Source of the DNA: Methanosarcina sp.
Lineage (GTDB): Archaea > Halobacteriota > Methanosarcinia > Methanosarcinales > Methanosarcinaceae
Direction of reading: 5' to 3'
Assembly (NCBI GenBank): GCA_013331265.1
Contig: DUGS01000122.1
Location: 8,348-14,326, forward strand
DNA length: 5,979 nucleotides
Shown: piece by piece, positions 5,940 to 5,979 of the stretch
How the letters are laid out: each line of letters starts with the position of its first letter
Numbering within the stretch: the first letter of the stretch is position 1
The notes under the pieces: model-generated
Databases searched by the model: none
Told to the model about the DNA's origin: nothing
Seen by the model: the letters and a program-made list of their open reading frames with translations, nothing else
Position numbers and translations under genes: made by a program

Positions 5940-5979
5940 CAGGTAAAGCTAATAAAACTACTAATGTTAAAAGCCTATA

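Larger units (their letters stand above)
4881..5979. other. 1.1-kb intergenic region without a convincing gene
   Basis: All six frames are broken by frequent stops and no reading frame has a recognisable product. The DNA is very AT-rich. It holds the oxidoreductase promoter side (to about 4990), an IS200/IS605 right-end-like hairpin (5021-5055), a featureless stretch with T-runs (about 5060-5640) containing a weak 7-bp inverted repeat (5456-5462 with 5483-5489) and a small stem ACGG/CCGT (5180-5191), a group of inverted repeats (5651-5846), a second right-end-like hairpin (5851-5892), and a TATA-like element near the edge. The most natural reading is old insertion-element debris between a glycan cluster and an unseen right-hand gene. 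Confidence 0.55.

Noticed and set aside
4881..5979. CRISPR array or tRNA gene in the long intergenic region
   Set aside because: No regularly spaced direct repeats are visible, and no cloverleaf with a GTTCGA-type T-loop was found on either strand.

Overview
The window looks like a methanogenic archaeon of the Methanosarcina type. The evidence is AT-rich, long intergenic DNA, archaeal TATA-like promoter elements, GTG/TTG alternative starts, and a surface-polysaccharide or glycoprotein gene set in which all genes lie on the minus strand. The genus is an inference from overall character; no rRNA or tRNA gene is present to fix it.

Reading in the direction of transcription (right to left), there are three complete genes. 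The first is a Gfo/Idh/MocA-family NAD(P)-dependent sugar oxidoreductase (3918-4853), probably acting on a nucleotide sugar. After a 423-bp gap comes a large polytopic membrane protein with GT-C-like features (1557-3494). A 92-bp gap with its own TATA-like element follows, and then a Wzx/RfbX-type polysaccharide flippase (4-1464), whose stop codon is only 3 bp from the left edge. A sensible joint role is to make a modified sugar nucleotide, move lipid-linked glycan across the membrane, and transfer or process sugar at the outer face, as in S-layer/protein glycosylation or exopolysaccharide assembly. No cytoplasmic GT-A/GT-B glycosyltransferase is in the window, so the cluster probably continues to the left.

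The right 1.1 kb (about 4881-5979) has no convincing gene. It holds the Gfo promoter region and two hairpins (5021-5055 and 5851-5892). Both have a purine-rich lead-in, a C-run/G-run stem and the same tail GGGATGAAT. They look like right ends (omega-RNA 3' ends) of IS200/IS605-type tnpB elements whose transposase and tnpB genes are missing. A group of further inverted repeats lies between 5651 and 5846 and could belong to a compact non-autonomous element ending at about 5892. A TATA-like element near the right edge (5930-5939) may serve a rightward gene outside the window.

Nothing here is clearly a new system. The items most worth a second look are the orphan omega-RNA-like ends and the uncharacterised GT-C-like membrane protein beside a flippase.
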